Shown here one piece after another: positions 8,440 to 16,990 of a stretch of DNA of 64,000 nucleotides (position 1 is the stretch's first letter; each line of letters opens with the position of its first letter). Origin of the DNA: Leekyejoonella antrihumi. GTDB taxonomy: Bacteria; Actinomycetota; Actinomycetes; Actinomycetales; Dermatophilaceae. The position numbers and the translations under genes were made by a program. Location: assembly GCF_007845645.1 (NCBI RefSeq), contig NZ_VCQV01000017.1, positions 38,734 to 102,733 on the forward strand, read 5' to 3'. A model generated the notes under the pieces. That model searched no databases and was not told the origin of the DNA. It saw only the letters and a list, made by a program, of their open reading frames with translations.

Positions 8440-9267
8440 ATGTCAACGCCGCTTCCGCCCTTTGCGCTGTTCGACGGCCTCCTCGACGATGCGGCCGTCT
8501 TCCCACCGGGAAACTTCCCGCTGGAGGAGGCCATCGCCCGTCGGATGCGGCGCCGCGGCACTGCCGCGGCCCGGTATGTCGGGCCGCTGCTGCTGCCTGT
8601 GGCTCTGATCGACGAGGCGCTCGCCTGTGCCACGCCGCTCACGATCTCCGTCGTCGGTCGTCCCGGTGCCTCGACCGGCGCACTGCTGGCTGCCGCCGAG
8701 AAGGTGGTGGCGTCCGCCGGCCACTCCCTTGCCGGCATCGAGCTGCCGCACGGCTCCGACTGGCGGAACGCCCTCGCACTCGGCGTGCCGCTCGCCGTGG
8801 AGATCCCCGCCGGCCCCGACGGCCTGGAGCGCCTCTCGGACATCACGGAAGTGGACGGCCAGGTCCACGTCAAGCTGCGCACCGGATCCACCCCGCACAA
8901 CCCCGTGCCCACCCCGGCCCAGCTGGGCGCGTTCATCGTCGGTTGCCTCAGCCAGGACCTCGCCTTCAAGCTGACCGGTGGCCTGCACCACCCGATCACC
9001 GGTGAGCCCGCGGGTGCGGGCGAGACGCAGTTCGGGTTCCTCAACGTGCTCGTCGCCACCGATGCCGCGCTCGCCGGAGCCGGCGCCTCCGCCGTCGAGG
9101 ACCTGCTGGCGTCGCGAGAGACCGACGCCCTCGTCGGCACGCTGCGGAGCCTGTCCGCCGACCGTGCCGCCACCATCCGCGCAACCTTCCACTCCTACGG
9201 GTGCTGCGACGTCCTGGACCCTGTGCATGCCCTGTCCGACCACGGCCTCATCGAGGAGCGCATATGA
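8440..9267 (+). CDS. Conserved protein of unknown function coupled to fumarylacetoacetase
   Basis: A 275-residue soluble protein whose stop overlaps the fahA start (ATGA), so the two are translationally coupled. The family was not recognised. Visible features are an alternating strand/helix pattern suggestive of an alpha/beta barrel: ISVVGRPGAS, GIELPHGSDW, VPLAVEIPAGPDG, QVHVKLRTGS, LAFKLTGGLHHP, FGFLNVLVATDA and FHSYGCCDVLDP. The LHHPITGEPAG motif and the terminal paired cysteines could be active-site elements. It occupies the position where a maleylacetoacetate isomerase would be expected, and none is otherwise seen here. The start at ATG 8440 gives MSTPLPPFALFDG. Confidence 0.85.
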   Translation: MSTPLPPFALFDGLLDDAAVFPPGNFPLEEAIARRMRRRGTAAARYVGPLLLPVALIDEALACATPLTISVVGRPGASTGALLAAAEKVVASAGHSLAGIELPHGSDWRNALALGVPLAVEIPAGPDGLERLSDITEVDGQVHVKLRTGSTPHNPVPTPAQLGAFIVGCLSQDLAFKLTGGLHHPITGEPAGAGETQFGFLNVLVATDAALAGAGASAVEDLLASRETDALVGTLRSLSADRAATIRATFHSYGCCDVLDPVHALSDHGLIEERI

Positions 9268-10499
9268 CCACAAACACCTGGCTCGACCTGCCTGCCGACC
9301 ACCCGTTCGGCATCGACAACCTCCCGTATGGCGTGTTCTCACCGGCAGGCGGAGCGCGCCGGGTGGGCGTGCGCATCGGCGATCGGGTGCTCGATGCGGG
9401 AGCGGTCGCCGCGATCGGCCGCGCCGTCGGAGTCGGCGACGGCCCCGACCTGGCCACCGCCTGGCAGACCCCGAGCCTGAACGCGTTCCTCGAGCTGGGT
9501 CGAGACGCCTGGTCGGTTGCACGCGCCTGGCTGATCGAGATCCTGACCGACCAGGTGCATCGGGCCGGCGTCGAACCACACCTGCACGAGCTCGCAGACG
9601 TGAGCCTGCACCTGCCGATCGACGTCGCCGACTACGTAGACTTCTACGCGAGCGAGCAGCACGCCACCAACGTGGGCAGCATCTTCCGCCCTGACTCGGC
9701 CGCACTCACCCCCAACTGGAAGCACCTGCCCATCGGCTACCACGGACGCGCCGGGACGGTTGTCGTCAGCGGCACCGAGATCACTCGCCCAGTCGGTCAG
9801 CGCAAGACACCCAAGGACTCCGAGCCGGTGTTCGGACCGAGCATCCGGCTCGACATCGAGGCCGAGCTGGGTTTCATCGTGGGCGGCCGGACCGAGATCG
9901 GCTCACGGGTCAGCGTCGATGAGGCAGATGACCACCTGTTCGGGGTCGCGCTGTTCAATGACTGGTCCGCGCGGGACATTCAGGCATGGGAGTACGTCCC
10001 CCTCGGCCCGTTCCTGGGCAAGTCCTTCGCCTCCTCGCTCAGCGCCTGGATCACGCCGCTGGAAGCACTAGAGCACACCAAGGTCGACCTGCCCGGGCAG
10101 GATCCGCAACCGCTGCCCTATCTGCGCGGCGAGCGCCCCTACGGCCTGAATCTGCACCTGGAGGTCGCGATCAACGGGACGACTGTCAGCCGCCCGCCCT
10201 ACTGCGGCATGTACTGGTCCCCCACGCAGATGCTCGCGCACCTGACCGTGAACGGCGCCAGTCTGCGCAGTGGCGACCTCTTCGCCTCCGGCACCGTTTC
10301 CGGGGACGAACCCGGCCAGCGCGGCAGCCTGCTGGAGCTGACCTGGAGCGGCAAGACTCCGATCACCCTGGCGGACGGGACAACTCGCAGCTTCCTCCAG
10401 GACGGTGACACCGTGACCATCACGGGGTATGCCGCGGGAAGGGACGGCGGGCGTCTCGCACTGGGCGAGGTGAGCGGCACCATCCTCGCCGCCCACTGA
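9264..10499 (+). CDS. fahA: Fumarylacetoacetase
   Basis: Hydrolyses fumarylacetoacetate to fumarate and acetoacetate, the last step of tyrosine degradation. It has 411 residues. Diagnostic stretches are DYVDFYASEQHATNVGSIFR (metal Asp and catalytic region), LPIGYHGRAGTVVVSGTEI, FGPSIRLDIEAELGFIVGG (Glu ligands), LFNDWSARDIQAWEYVPLG and SGTVSGDEPGQRGSLLELTW. The start ATG at 9264 overlaps the preceding stop. The N-terminal SH3-like domain is present (FGIDNLPYGVFSPAGG). It converges with the RDD protein gene on the other strand. Confidence 0.96.
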   Translation: MTTNTWLDLPADHPFGIDNLPYGVFSPAGGARRVGVRIGDRVLDAGAVAAIGRAVGVGDGPDLATAWQTPSLNAFLELGRDAWSVARAWLIEILTDQVHRAGVEPHLHELADVSLHLPIDVADYVDFYASEQHATNVGSIFRPDSAALTPNWKHLPIGYHGRAGTVVVSGTEITRPVGQRKTPKDSEPVFGPSIRLDIEAELGFIVGGRTEIGSRVSVDEADDHLFGVALFNDWSARDIQAWEYVPLGPFLGKSFASSLSAWITPLEALEHTKVDLPGQDPQPLPYLRGERPYGLNLHLEVAINGTTVSRPPYCGMYWSPTQMLAHLTVNGASLRSGDLFASGTVSGDEPGQRGSLLELTWSGKTPITLADGTTRSFLQDGDTVTITGYAAGRDGGRLALGEVSGTILAAH

Positions 10500-10518
10500 C
10501 CGCCTCGGTCCGCCGCCC

Positions 10519-11355
10519 TCAGCCTTGTCGCTGCTTTGTTCGCGGGCTGGTTCGCACGACGTAGGTGCGAGCGCCACGATCGTGGATCGCCCGGTGCAAC
10601 CGGTCGAAGAGCGGCGTCAGGTAGTCGACGATCGTGAAGATCAACGCCAGAGGTGCAATCACCGAGATCAGCCCGCCGATCAGAGTGATCTGCTTGATGA
10701 CGAAGCGGATCGCCGACTCCTGCAACGACGGGTTCCCGCCGGTGCTCGCCCGACGGACCCGGATCCCGGTCATCATCTTGCCGACCGTCTGCCCCCGGTA
10801 GGTGATCAGCACGATCTCGTACACGGCGTACACGATCAGGTTTGCCGCGAGCGTCTGCCAGGGGAAGTGCAGCACGGCCTCGGGTATGGCGGGTCGCTGA
10901 CTGCCGTGGTTGACGGCGGTCATGACCGCATTGACCCAGTCCTGGTAGGCACTGATCCAGACCGAGACCCACGGGTAGGTGATCGCGACCGCCACCAGGA
11001 ACATCAGGATGTTGTCGATGATGAGCGCGAACACGCGTCGCCACCAGCCGGACAGGCGCTGTCCGTCGGGCGTCGTCGGGACCCGTACGGGCGCGTAGCT
11101 CCCTCCGTGGTTCGAGTAGTCGGGGCGCCGGCCGCGCTCGGGGCCCCCATAGGGGTCGTGTGCTGCCGGATGCGGCGCGCGGCGCGCGGCATACGGATCG
11201 GCAGACGGACCCGGCGGCGGCGCGGTGAGGTGGGAGTCCTCCAGCCCCGGCTTGACCTTGGACATCACCCGGCCGGTCCACAGGATGCCGTCCCAGTACC
11301 TCAGCTGGTCGGGATTGTCGGGGTCGTCGTACCAGCCAGAGGCGCGCTGCGTCAT
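10519..11355 (-). CDS. RDD family membrane protein with N-terminal DUF2510-like domain
   Basis: A 278-residue protein starting at ATG 11355. The first 35 residues (SGWYDDPDNPDQLRYWDGILWTG) match the DUF2510 motif common in actinobacteria. A proline-rich linker follows, and then the RDD domain: LSGWWRRVFALIIDNILMFLVA, TYRGQTVGKMMTGIRVRR and an AIRFVIKQITLIGG helix. Three to four membrane helices are predicted. RDD proteins are poorly characterised, and some affect ion transport. It lies downstream of the dehydrogenase gene on the same strand after 66 bp. Confidence 0.88.
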   Translation of the reverse strand: MTQRASGWYDDPDNPDQLRYWDGILWTGRVMSKVKPGLEDSHLTAPPPGPSADPYAARRAPHPAAHDPYGGPERGRRPDYSNHGGSYAPVRVPTTPDGQRLSGWWRRVFALIIDNILMFLVAVAITYPWVSVWISAYQDWVNAVMTAVNHGSQRPAIPEAVLHFPWQTLAANLIVYAVYEIVLITYRGQTVGKMMTGIRVRRASTGGNPSLQESAIRFVIKQITLIGGLISVIAPLALIFTIVDYLTPLFDRLHRAIHDRGARTYVVRTSPRTKQRQG

Positions 11356-11421
11356 ACCGCCGATCCTCTCATCACCGGCGTCGAGGTCGCGCACGGCGCA
11401 CCAGGGCGCCGACCAACGGCG

Positions 11422-12396
11422 TCAGGTGGCGACGAAGCCCAGCTGCTTGTCGATGACGTTCGGCATCGGCCGACCGTCCAGGAAGGACTGGGCGATGTCG
11501 ACGAACTGGTGGGCCAGGTCGTCGCGCCACCCGAGGGTGTCGCCCGACATGTGCGGAGTCACCGTGACGCCCGCCAGGTCCCACAGCGGTGAATCGCCCC
11601 GCAGCGGCTCCTCCTGGAAGACGTCCAGGCAGGCGCCACGCAGTCGGCCGCTGCGGACCGCAGCCACCAGATCCGCCTCGACGACGCTCTCGCCGCGTCC
11701 GATGTTGACGAGGTAGCCGCGCGCAGGCATCGCGGCGAACACGGAGGCGTCGATGAGGTCGCGGGTGGCCGCAGTGAGCGGCGCCGCATTGATCAGGTAG
11801 TCGACCTCCCCGACGTGCTGCGGCAGGTCACCGCTGGCGATGATCTCGTCGAAGTCGTCGTCGGCGGCGCGTGCGGTGCGCCCGGCGCCACGGACCTGCA
11901 CCCCGACGGCGCGCAGCAGCCGAGCGATCTCGCGCCCGATGCCGCCGGTGCCCACCACGATCGCGCGGGAACCGACCAGCGTGCGCGTCTCGCGGTGCGT
12001 CCAGGTGTGGCTGCGCTGCAGGTCATGGCTCTCGTGCAACTCCTTGACGTCGGCGAGCAGGGCGCCCAGGACATACTCCGCAATCGGCCGGTCGAAGACA
12101 CCTCGGGCATTCGTGACCACGACCTCCGACGCGCGCAGGTCGTCGAAGAGCAGCTTGTCGACGCCCGCGGCCGCCACATGGATCCATCGAAGCGCGCCGC
12201 AGTGCTCCCACACCTGCGCGACCGCGCTGGAGAAGAAGTCCCAGAGCAGCAGCACCTGCGCGCCGTCGACCGCCTCAGCGAGGCCCTTCTCATCGGTATA
12301 CCGCAGGCTCACCCTGGTCGCCAGGGTCTCCAGGTGTGCCGGGCGTGGGCCGTGCTCGGCACACAGCACCGCCACCACCGGTTGATGCTCACTCAT
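11422..12396 (-). CDS. D-2-hydroxyacid dehydrogenase family protein
   Basis: A 324-residue NAD(P)-dependent oxidoreductase likely to interconvert a 2-keto acid and a D-2-hydroxy acid. The Rossmann signature is VVGTGGIGREIARLL. Catalytic residues are the Arg in LVNIGRGESVVE, the Glu in CLDVFQEEPL and the His in TVTPHMSGDT. The start ATG at 12396 (MSEHQPVVAVL) was chosen over an upstream in-frame ATG that would overlap the operator. It is divergent from the M24 hydrolase gene and shares its 64 bp promoter region, including the operator at 12421-12437. It may reduce the keto acid made by a neighbouring aminotransferase, which is inference. Confidence 0.88.
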   Translation of the reverse strand: MSEHQPVVAVLCAEHGPRPAHLETLATRVSLRYTDEKGLAEAVDGAQVLLLWDFFSSAVAQVWEHCGALRWIHVAAAGVDKLLFDDLRASEVVVTNARGVFDRPIAEYVLGALLADVKELHESHDLQRSHTWTHRETRTLVGSRAIVVGTGGIGREIARLLRAVGVQVRGAGRTARAADDDFDEIIASGDLPQHVGEVDYLINAAPLTAATRDLIDASVFAAMPARGYLVNIGRGESVVEADLVAAVRSGRLRGACLDVFQEEPLRGDSPLWDLAGVTVTPHMSGDTLGWRDDLAHQFVDIAQSFLDGRPMPNVIDKQLGFVAT

Positions 12397-12420
12397 GGTC
12401 ACAACGTAGAAATCGAAGTG

Positions 12421-12437
12421 TCTGATTGTCAACAATT
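12421..12437. promoter_or_regulatory. Shared operator, site 1 (TCTGATTGTCAACAATT)
   Basis: GATTGT-CA-ACAATT lies between the divergent dehydrogenase and M24 genes, about 24 bp from each start. With its TGTCT prefix it matches sites at 25303-25319 and 28108-28125. The TTGT-N2-ACAA core is typical of GntR/FCD regulators. The regulator at the end of the adjacent operon (16277) is the likely ligand, which is inference. Confidence 0.72.
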
Positions 12438-12460
12438 AACTTTGGAGGCACGATGAGTAC

Positions 12461-13693
12461 GTGACCAACAACGAGGAGGCGGTGCCCTCAGCACCCACCG
12501 AAGAGCTCTACTCCCGCCCGTTCCCCGAGCAGGAGTACATCGAACGTCTGCATGCGGTGCAGTCGCGTATGGCCGAGCGCTCACTGAGCGCGCTGATCGT
12601 CGTCGATCCGGCAAATCTGTACTACCTCACCGGGTACAACGCCTGGTCCTTCTACACACCACAGTGCGTGATCGTGCCCGCCGATGGACCATGCCACCTG
12701 TTCTCGCGCTACATGGATGCGCAAGGGGCGCAGCACACGGCCTACCTGCCGCCCGAGCACATTCACGGCTACCCCGACTACCTCGTCCACCGGGCGGACA
12801 TGCACCCCTTCGACTGGATCGCCGGCACCGCCCTGGAGATCGGGCTGCTGCCGGACACCTCCGATGCACACATCGCACTGGAGATGGACGCACACTTCTT
12901 CAGCCCCCGTGGGTTCCTGGCGATCCAGGGCCAGCTGACGCACGCGAGTCTCGTGGACAGCCACGAGCTGGTCAACTGGGTGCGGGTCATCAAGTCCGAG
13001 CGCGAGCAGGCCAAGCTGCGCAGCGCGGGTCAGATCGCCCAGCGCGTCATGGAGATCGCGATCGAGCAGATCATCCCCGGCCGCCGGCAGTGCGACGTCG
13101 TCGCGGAGATCCAGCACGCGCAGGCACTCGGCTCCCAGTATCTCGGTGGCGACTACCCCGCCATCGTCCCCATGCTGCCGACCGGGATCACGTCCGGCAC
13201 ACCACATTTGACCTGGAGCGACCTGCCGCTGCTGACCGGCGAGGCAACCACGATCGAGATCGCTGGGGTCCATCAGCGATACCACGCCCCACTCGCCCGA
13301 ACCGTTGCCCTCGGCACCCCGCCGAACCGCCTACGCACAGTGGCGGATGCGGTCAGCGAGGGAATGGCGGCCGCGCTCGAACAGATGCGACCCGGGTCCA
13401 CCGGCCGGGACGTGCACTGGGCCTTCGCCCGCACCATCGGTCGGTATGGGCTGGAGAAGGAGTCGCGGATCGGCTACTCGATCGGCATCGGATACCCGCC
13501 GGACTGGGGTGAGCGCACCATGAGCATCCGCCCCGAGGAGGAGACCGTCATCGAGGCCGGCATGGCCTTCCACATCATTCTCGGGATGTGGATGGACGGG
13601 TGGGGCTACGAGACCTCGGAGTCCTTGCTCGTCACGAGTGAGGGCGCAGAACAACTGACGAACGTGCCACGTGGCCTGACCGTGAAGGAGTGA
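12461..13693 (+). CDS. M24-fold hydrolase, ectoine hydrolase (DoeA/EutD)-like
   Basis: A 410-residue protein with an N-terminal creatinase-type domain (SALIVVDPANLYYLTGYNAWSF) and a pita-bread domain. The usual M24 metal ligands are largely missing. The DxG and DxTRT motifs read EIAGVHQRYHAPLARTV, the histidine of the GHG motif is Tyr in RIGYSIGIGYPPDWGERT, and the next Glu is replaced in FHIILGMW, while the last Glu in ETSESLLVT remains. This pattern resembles ectoine hydrolase rather than aminopeptidase P. It is the first gene of an operon with an aminotransferase, an M20 deacylase and a GntR regulator. The start is GTG 12461, 24 bp after the operator. Confidence 0.8.
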   Translation: MTNNEEAVPSAPTEELYSRPFPEQEYIERLHAVQSRMAERSLSALIVVDPANLYYLTGYNAWSFYTPQCVIVPADGPCHLFSRYMDAQGAQHTAYLPPEHIHGYPDYLVHRADMHPFDWIAGTALEIGLLPDTSDAHIALEMDAHFFSPRGFLAIQGQLTHASLVDSHELVNWVRVIKSEREQAKLRSAGQIAQRVMEIAIEQIIPGRRQCDVVAEIQHAQALGSQYLGGDYPAIVPMLPTGITSGTPHLTWSDLPLLTGEATTIEIAGVHQRYHAPLARTVALGTPPNRLRTVADAVSEGMAAALEQMRPGSTGRDVHWAFARTIGRYGLEKESRIGYSIGIGYPPDWGERTMSIRPEEETVIEAGMAFHIILGMWMDGWGYETSESLLVTSEGAEQLTNVPRGLTVKE

Positions 13694-13697
13694 ACGT

Positions 13698-14921
13698 ATG
13701 ACACACCCGCCCCAGCAGAGTACCGCCTCCCTGCCCCTGGCATCCCGCGCAACCGATCTGGTGGGGTCCGTGATCGACTCCAGCACCTCGTTGCTCGCCA
13801 AGCAGACCCACGACATCGTCCGCTTTGCGATGGGCAGCCCTGCGCCAGAGGCGATTCCGACTCGTGCACTCGCCCAGGTGGGCGCTGCGGTCATGGGTGA
13901 GCACTCACCGGACGCATTCGACTACGCCGCGACAGAGGGTGATCCGGCCCTGCGAGAGGCACTGCTCGACATGCTCGCGGGAACCACCGACGCGACAACA
14001 CCCGAGCGGCTGACCATCACCTCGGGAGGTATGCAGGGACTCGACCTGGCGTTCAAGCTGTTCGTCGACCCCGGTGACCTGGTGATCGTCGAGTCCCCCA
14101 CCTACACCAACGGGTCCGCGACCGCACTGTCCTACCAGGCCGAGCTGCTCGAGGCGCCGGTCGATGACGAGGGCATGGATGTCGACCGGCTAGAGCAGCT
14201 GGTCGAGAAGGCCGGTCGCAGCCCGAAGGCGATCTATACGATCCCCACCTTCCAGAACCCTTCCGGCTCCACCATGTCGATCGCGCGCCGCAAGCGGCTG
14301 CTCGAGCTCGCACGGACGTGGGGCAGCGCCGTGATCGACGACGACCCCTATGGCATGCTGCGGTTCGAGGGCGATCCGATGCCCTCACTGCACGAGCTGG
14401 CAGACGGTGACCCGCTGGTCTACTCGGTGCGGACCTTCTCCAAGATCATCGCGCCCGGCCTTCGGGTCGGCTGGGTCGATGCCGATCCCGGGCTGGGCCA
14501 GCTGCTCATCAACGCCAAGCAGGCGATGGACACCTGCACCAACCTGCCGCTGCAGCGACTCGTTGCGGGATTCCTGCGTGGCGGGTACCTCCAGGACCAC
14601 CTGGTCACGCAGCGTGCGGTCTACCTGGAGCGCAAGCAGGCCATGCAGGCTGCCCTGCAGGAGCACTTCGCCGGTCGGGCACGGTGGACGGACCCCGAAG
14701 GCGGGTTCTTCCTCTGGGTGACGTTCGGTGACGAGGTGGACACCGAGGCACTCTTCGAACCGGCTCTGGCCGAAGGCGTTGCCTTCATCCCCGGCAATGC
14801 GTTCTCACCGAGCAAGCGGTTCCCGAACGCGCTGCGGGTCTGCTTTGCCTCCACTCGGCCGGACCGGATCCACGAGGGTGTCGCCCGGTTGGCCCGGGCC
14901 GTCGACAAGGTGACGAAGTGA
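13698..14921 (+). CDS. PLP-dependent aminotransferase (class I/II, LysN/MocR-type)
   Basis: A 407-residue fold-type I aminotransferase. The N-terminal part has RFAMGSPAPEAIPTRAL and the family block FDYAATEGDPALREALLDML. TITSGGMQGLDLAFKLFVDPGD is the cofactor phosphate region, and SAVIDDDPYGMLRF carries the pyridine-ring Asp. The Schiff-base Lys is in YSVRTFSKIIAPGLRVGW. It starts 4 bp after the M24 stop and its own stop overlaps the M20 gene (GTGA). Relatives include 2-aminoadipate aminotransferases and valine-pyruvate-type enzymes, so the amino-acid substrate cannot be read from sequence. The context suggests a diamino acid or its derivative. Confidence 0.9.
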   Translation: MTHPPQQSTASLPLASRATDLVGSVIDSSTSLLAKQTHDIVRFAMGSPAPEAIPTRALAQVGAAVMGEHSPDAFDYAATEGDPALREALLDMLAGTTDATTPERLTITSGGMQGLDLAFKLFVDPGDLVIVESPTYTNGSATALSYQAELLEAPVDDEGMDVDRLEQLVEKAGRSPKAIYTIPTFQNPSGSTMSIARRKRLLELARTWGSAVIDDDPYGMLRFEGDPMPSLHELADGDPLVYSVRTFSKIIAPGLRVGWVDADPGLGQLLINAKQAMDTCTNLPLQRLVAGFLRGGYLQDHLVTQRAVYLERKQAMQAALQEHFAGRARWTDPEGGFFLWVTFGDEVDTEALFEPALAEGVAFIPGNAFSPSKRFPNALRVCFASTRPDRIHEGVARLARAVDKVTK

Positions 14922-16186
14922 GCAGCACGACCGACCACCTTGCACGCCACCCGACCCCCTCCCGGCCGCCCGCACCGCTCGAGCGGCGCGCGCTGGAGCT
15001 GATCGACGAGTCCGACCTGGTCGGTCTGACGCAGCTGCTGATCCGCCAGCCCGGCCAGAACCCACCGGGGCAGGAGGCCGCCACGGTGGCGGCCCTGGTC
15101 GGCGCCTGCCTGGACCACGACCTGGCCGTGCGGACCTCGACTGCAGCCGACGGGCGGGACAACGTGCACGCCACCACGCGGGCCGGCGAAGGCCCTGGCC
15201 TCCTCCTGCTCGGACACACCGACGTCGTGCCGATCGGCGAGGGCTGGACCGTCGACCCGATCGACGGTGTCGTGCGTGACGGACGCATCTTCGGGCGTGG
15301 ATCCACCGACATGTTGGGCGGACTCGCCGCCTGCGTGATCGCCATGAGCGCGGTGCAGCGTGCCGCTGCGGAGACTCAAACGGCCTTGACCGGACCCATC
15401 GAGCTGGCGGCCACGGTGGACGAGGAGGAGGGCGGGCTCGGCATACGGCACCTCATGCAGGAGTCGCATCCGCCCTATCTCGGGTGCATCACCGCCGAGC
15501 CGACCGACCTGCAGACGATCATCGCCGCACGCGGTGACTGCTACCTGGACATCACCGTGCACGGTGTCGCGGCGCACTCGGGTCGCCCGTCCGACGGCTG
15601 CAACGCCATCTACGGGGCGGCGCGCATCATCGAGTCCCTGCGCGCGTGGCACGACGAGCTCGCCTCCCACGCGCATCCACTCGCGGGTGCGGCGACATGG
15701 AGTGTCGGCCAGGTGGATGGCGGCCAGGGCACGGCGATCGTGCCCGCACGCTGCCGAGTGCAGGCCGACCGGCGACTGCTGCCAGGCGAGGACCCGGCGC
15801 AGGTGCTGGAGTCCGTGCGGCAGCGCATCGCGACACTGCGACTGCAGAACGACGGCCTGTCGTTCGAGATCGTGATGCCGATGAGCATGCCGGGGTTCGA
15901 CACCTCGGCCACCGACCCCTTCCCGGTTGCCGTCGACGCCGCTCTGGCCGAGTCCGGCGGTCCCGGACTGCCATTGGGCGGATGGACAGCTGCCTGTGAC
16001 GGTGGATACATCGCATGCGACCTCGGCGTGCCGACGGTGGTGCTGGGACCGGGATCGGTCAACGACCAGGCGCACCGACCGGACGAGTCCGTCGCCATCG
16101 CCGAGCTGCTGGTGGCCGCACGTACGTATGCCCTGACCGCCGCCCGGCTCCTCGGCCCCGGAAACCCTCGCCCGGAAGGAGACTGA
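14918..16186 (+). CDS. M20 family deacylase (ArgE/DapE-like)
   Basis: A 422-residue di-zinc amidohydrolase that probably removes an acyl group from an N-acyl amino acid. All expected metal ligands are present: HTD in LLLLGHTDVVPIGEGW, Asp in GRGSTDMLGGLAA, the Glu pair in TVDEEEGGLG, Glu in GCITAEPTDL and the late His in NDQAHRPDESV. The dimerisation (lid) domain lies around residues 200-310. The GTG start overlaps the aminotransferase stop. In an ectoine-type pathway it would take the place of the DoeB deacetylase, which belongs to a different (aspartoacylase) family. This role is inference. Confidence 0.9.
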   Translation: MSSTTDHLARHPTPSRPPAPLERRALELIDESDLVGLTQLLIRQPGQNPPGQEAATVAALVGACLDHDLAVRTSTAADGRDNVHATTRAGEGPGLLLLGHTDVVPIGEGWTVDPIDGVVRDGRIFGRGSTDMLGGLAACVIAMSAVQRAAAETQTALTGPIELAATVDEEEGGLGIRHLMQESHPPYLGCITAEPTDLQTIIAARGDCYLDITVHGVAAHSGRPSDGCNAIYGAARIIESLRAWHDELASHAHPLAGAATWSVGQVDGGQGTAIVPARCRVQADRRLLPGEDPAQVLESVRQRIATLRLQNDGLSFEIVMPMSMPGFDTSATDPFPVAVDAALAESGGPGLPLGGWTAACDGGYIACDLGVPTVVLGPGSVNDQAHRPDESVAIAELLVAARTYALTAARLLGPGNPRPEGD

Positions 16187-16276
16187 AGGATCCGCCGGAT
16201 CAATCCGACGTATTCTCACCTGGAGATGGAAAAGCAGATACCCCCGAGTCCCCGTAGCAGACCGAAGGAGCACCCG

Positions 16277-16957
16277 TTGCCTACGAGCCGGCACGCGCGC
16301 AGACCACTTGAGCCCGTCGTGCAGGAGTCCACGGCGAGGATGATCGCCGATCAGGTGCGCGAGGCCATTGCGCGCGGCGATCTGCCTCCAGGGGCCCAGC
16401 TCGGCGAGGCCGAGCTGTCCCACCAGCTCGGCGTCAGCCGCGGACCGTTGCGCGAAGGCCTCCAACGACTCGCCCAGGAGGGGCTCCTGCTGTCGATCCG
16501 CAACCGCGGACTCTTCGTCATGGAGATGACGCCAGAACGTGTCGATGACATGTATCTCGCTCGTCAGGCGGTGGAACGCGCTGCCGCAGAACAGATCCAC
16601 CGCAAGGCTCCGGTCGATGCCGGTGAGCACCTGCTCACGGTAACCGACACGATGGCCACCACCTCCCGAGCCGCCGACGCCGCCGGTGTCGGCGAGGCGG
16701 ACATCGCCTTCCACGAGCTGCTCGTACAGCTGGCGGGCAGCCCTCGGTTGAGCCGGATGCATCGCACGTTGATGACCGAGACCCGCATGTGCATCAACGC
16801 ACTGGAGTCGACCTACGACGACTTCGAGTGCCGGGTGCAGGAGCACCGGGACATCGCACAGTCGTTCATCGACGGCGAGCCGGGGCGCACCGACGAGCTG
16901 CTACGACTGCACATGAAGGACGCGATCGACCGCCTGACCGCGATCCGCCCCGCCTGA
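16277..16957 (+). CDS. GntR/FCD family transcriptional regulator
   Basis: A 226-residue regulator. The winged helix spans about residues 15-80 (IADQVREAIARGDLPPGAQL, ELSHQLGVSRGPLREGLQRL, GLFVMEMT), and an all-helical FCD ligand-binding domain follows with DIAFHELLVQLAGSPRL and EHRDIAQSFIDG. A TTG start at 16277 is preferred because AAGGAG lies 6 bases before it; an ATG at 16226 has its purine run touching the start codon. It is the last gene of the M24-aminotransferase-M20 operon and is the best candidate to bind the repeated TTGT-N2-ACAA operators. Confidence 0.9.
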   Translation: MPTSRHARRPLEPVVQESTARMIADQVREAIARGDLPPGAQLGEAELSHQLGVSRGPLREGLQRLAQEGLLLSIRNRGLFVMEMTPERVDDMYLARQAVERAAAEQIHRKAPVDAGEHLLTVTDTMATTSRAADAAGVGEADIAFHELLVQLAGSPRLSRMHRTLMTETRMCINALESTYDDFECRVQEHRDIAQSFIDGEPGRTDELLRLHMKDAIDRLTAIRPA

Positions 16958-16990
16958 TCGACACACTGTGTAGGCGTGTTCGTCCGGTGG

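Noticed and set aside
14621..16846. A 741-codon open frame on the minus strand
   Set aside because: Antisense to the aminotransferase, M20 and GntR genes, all of which have intact motifs; its composition is typical of a shadow frame.
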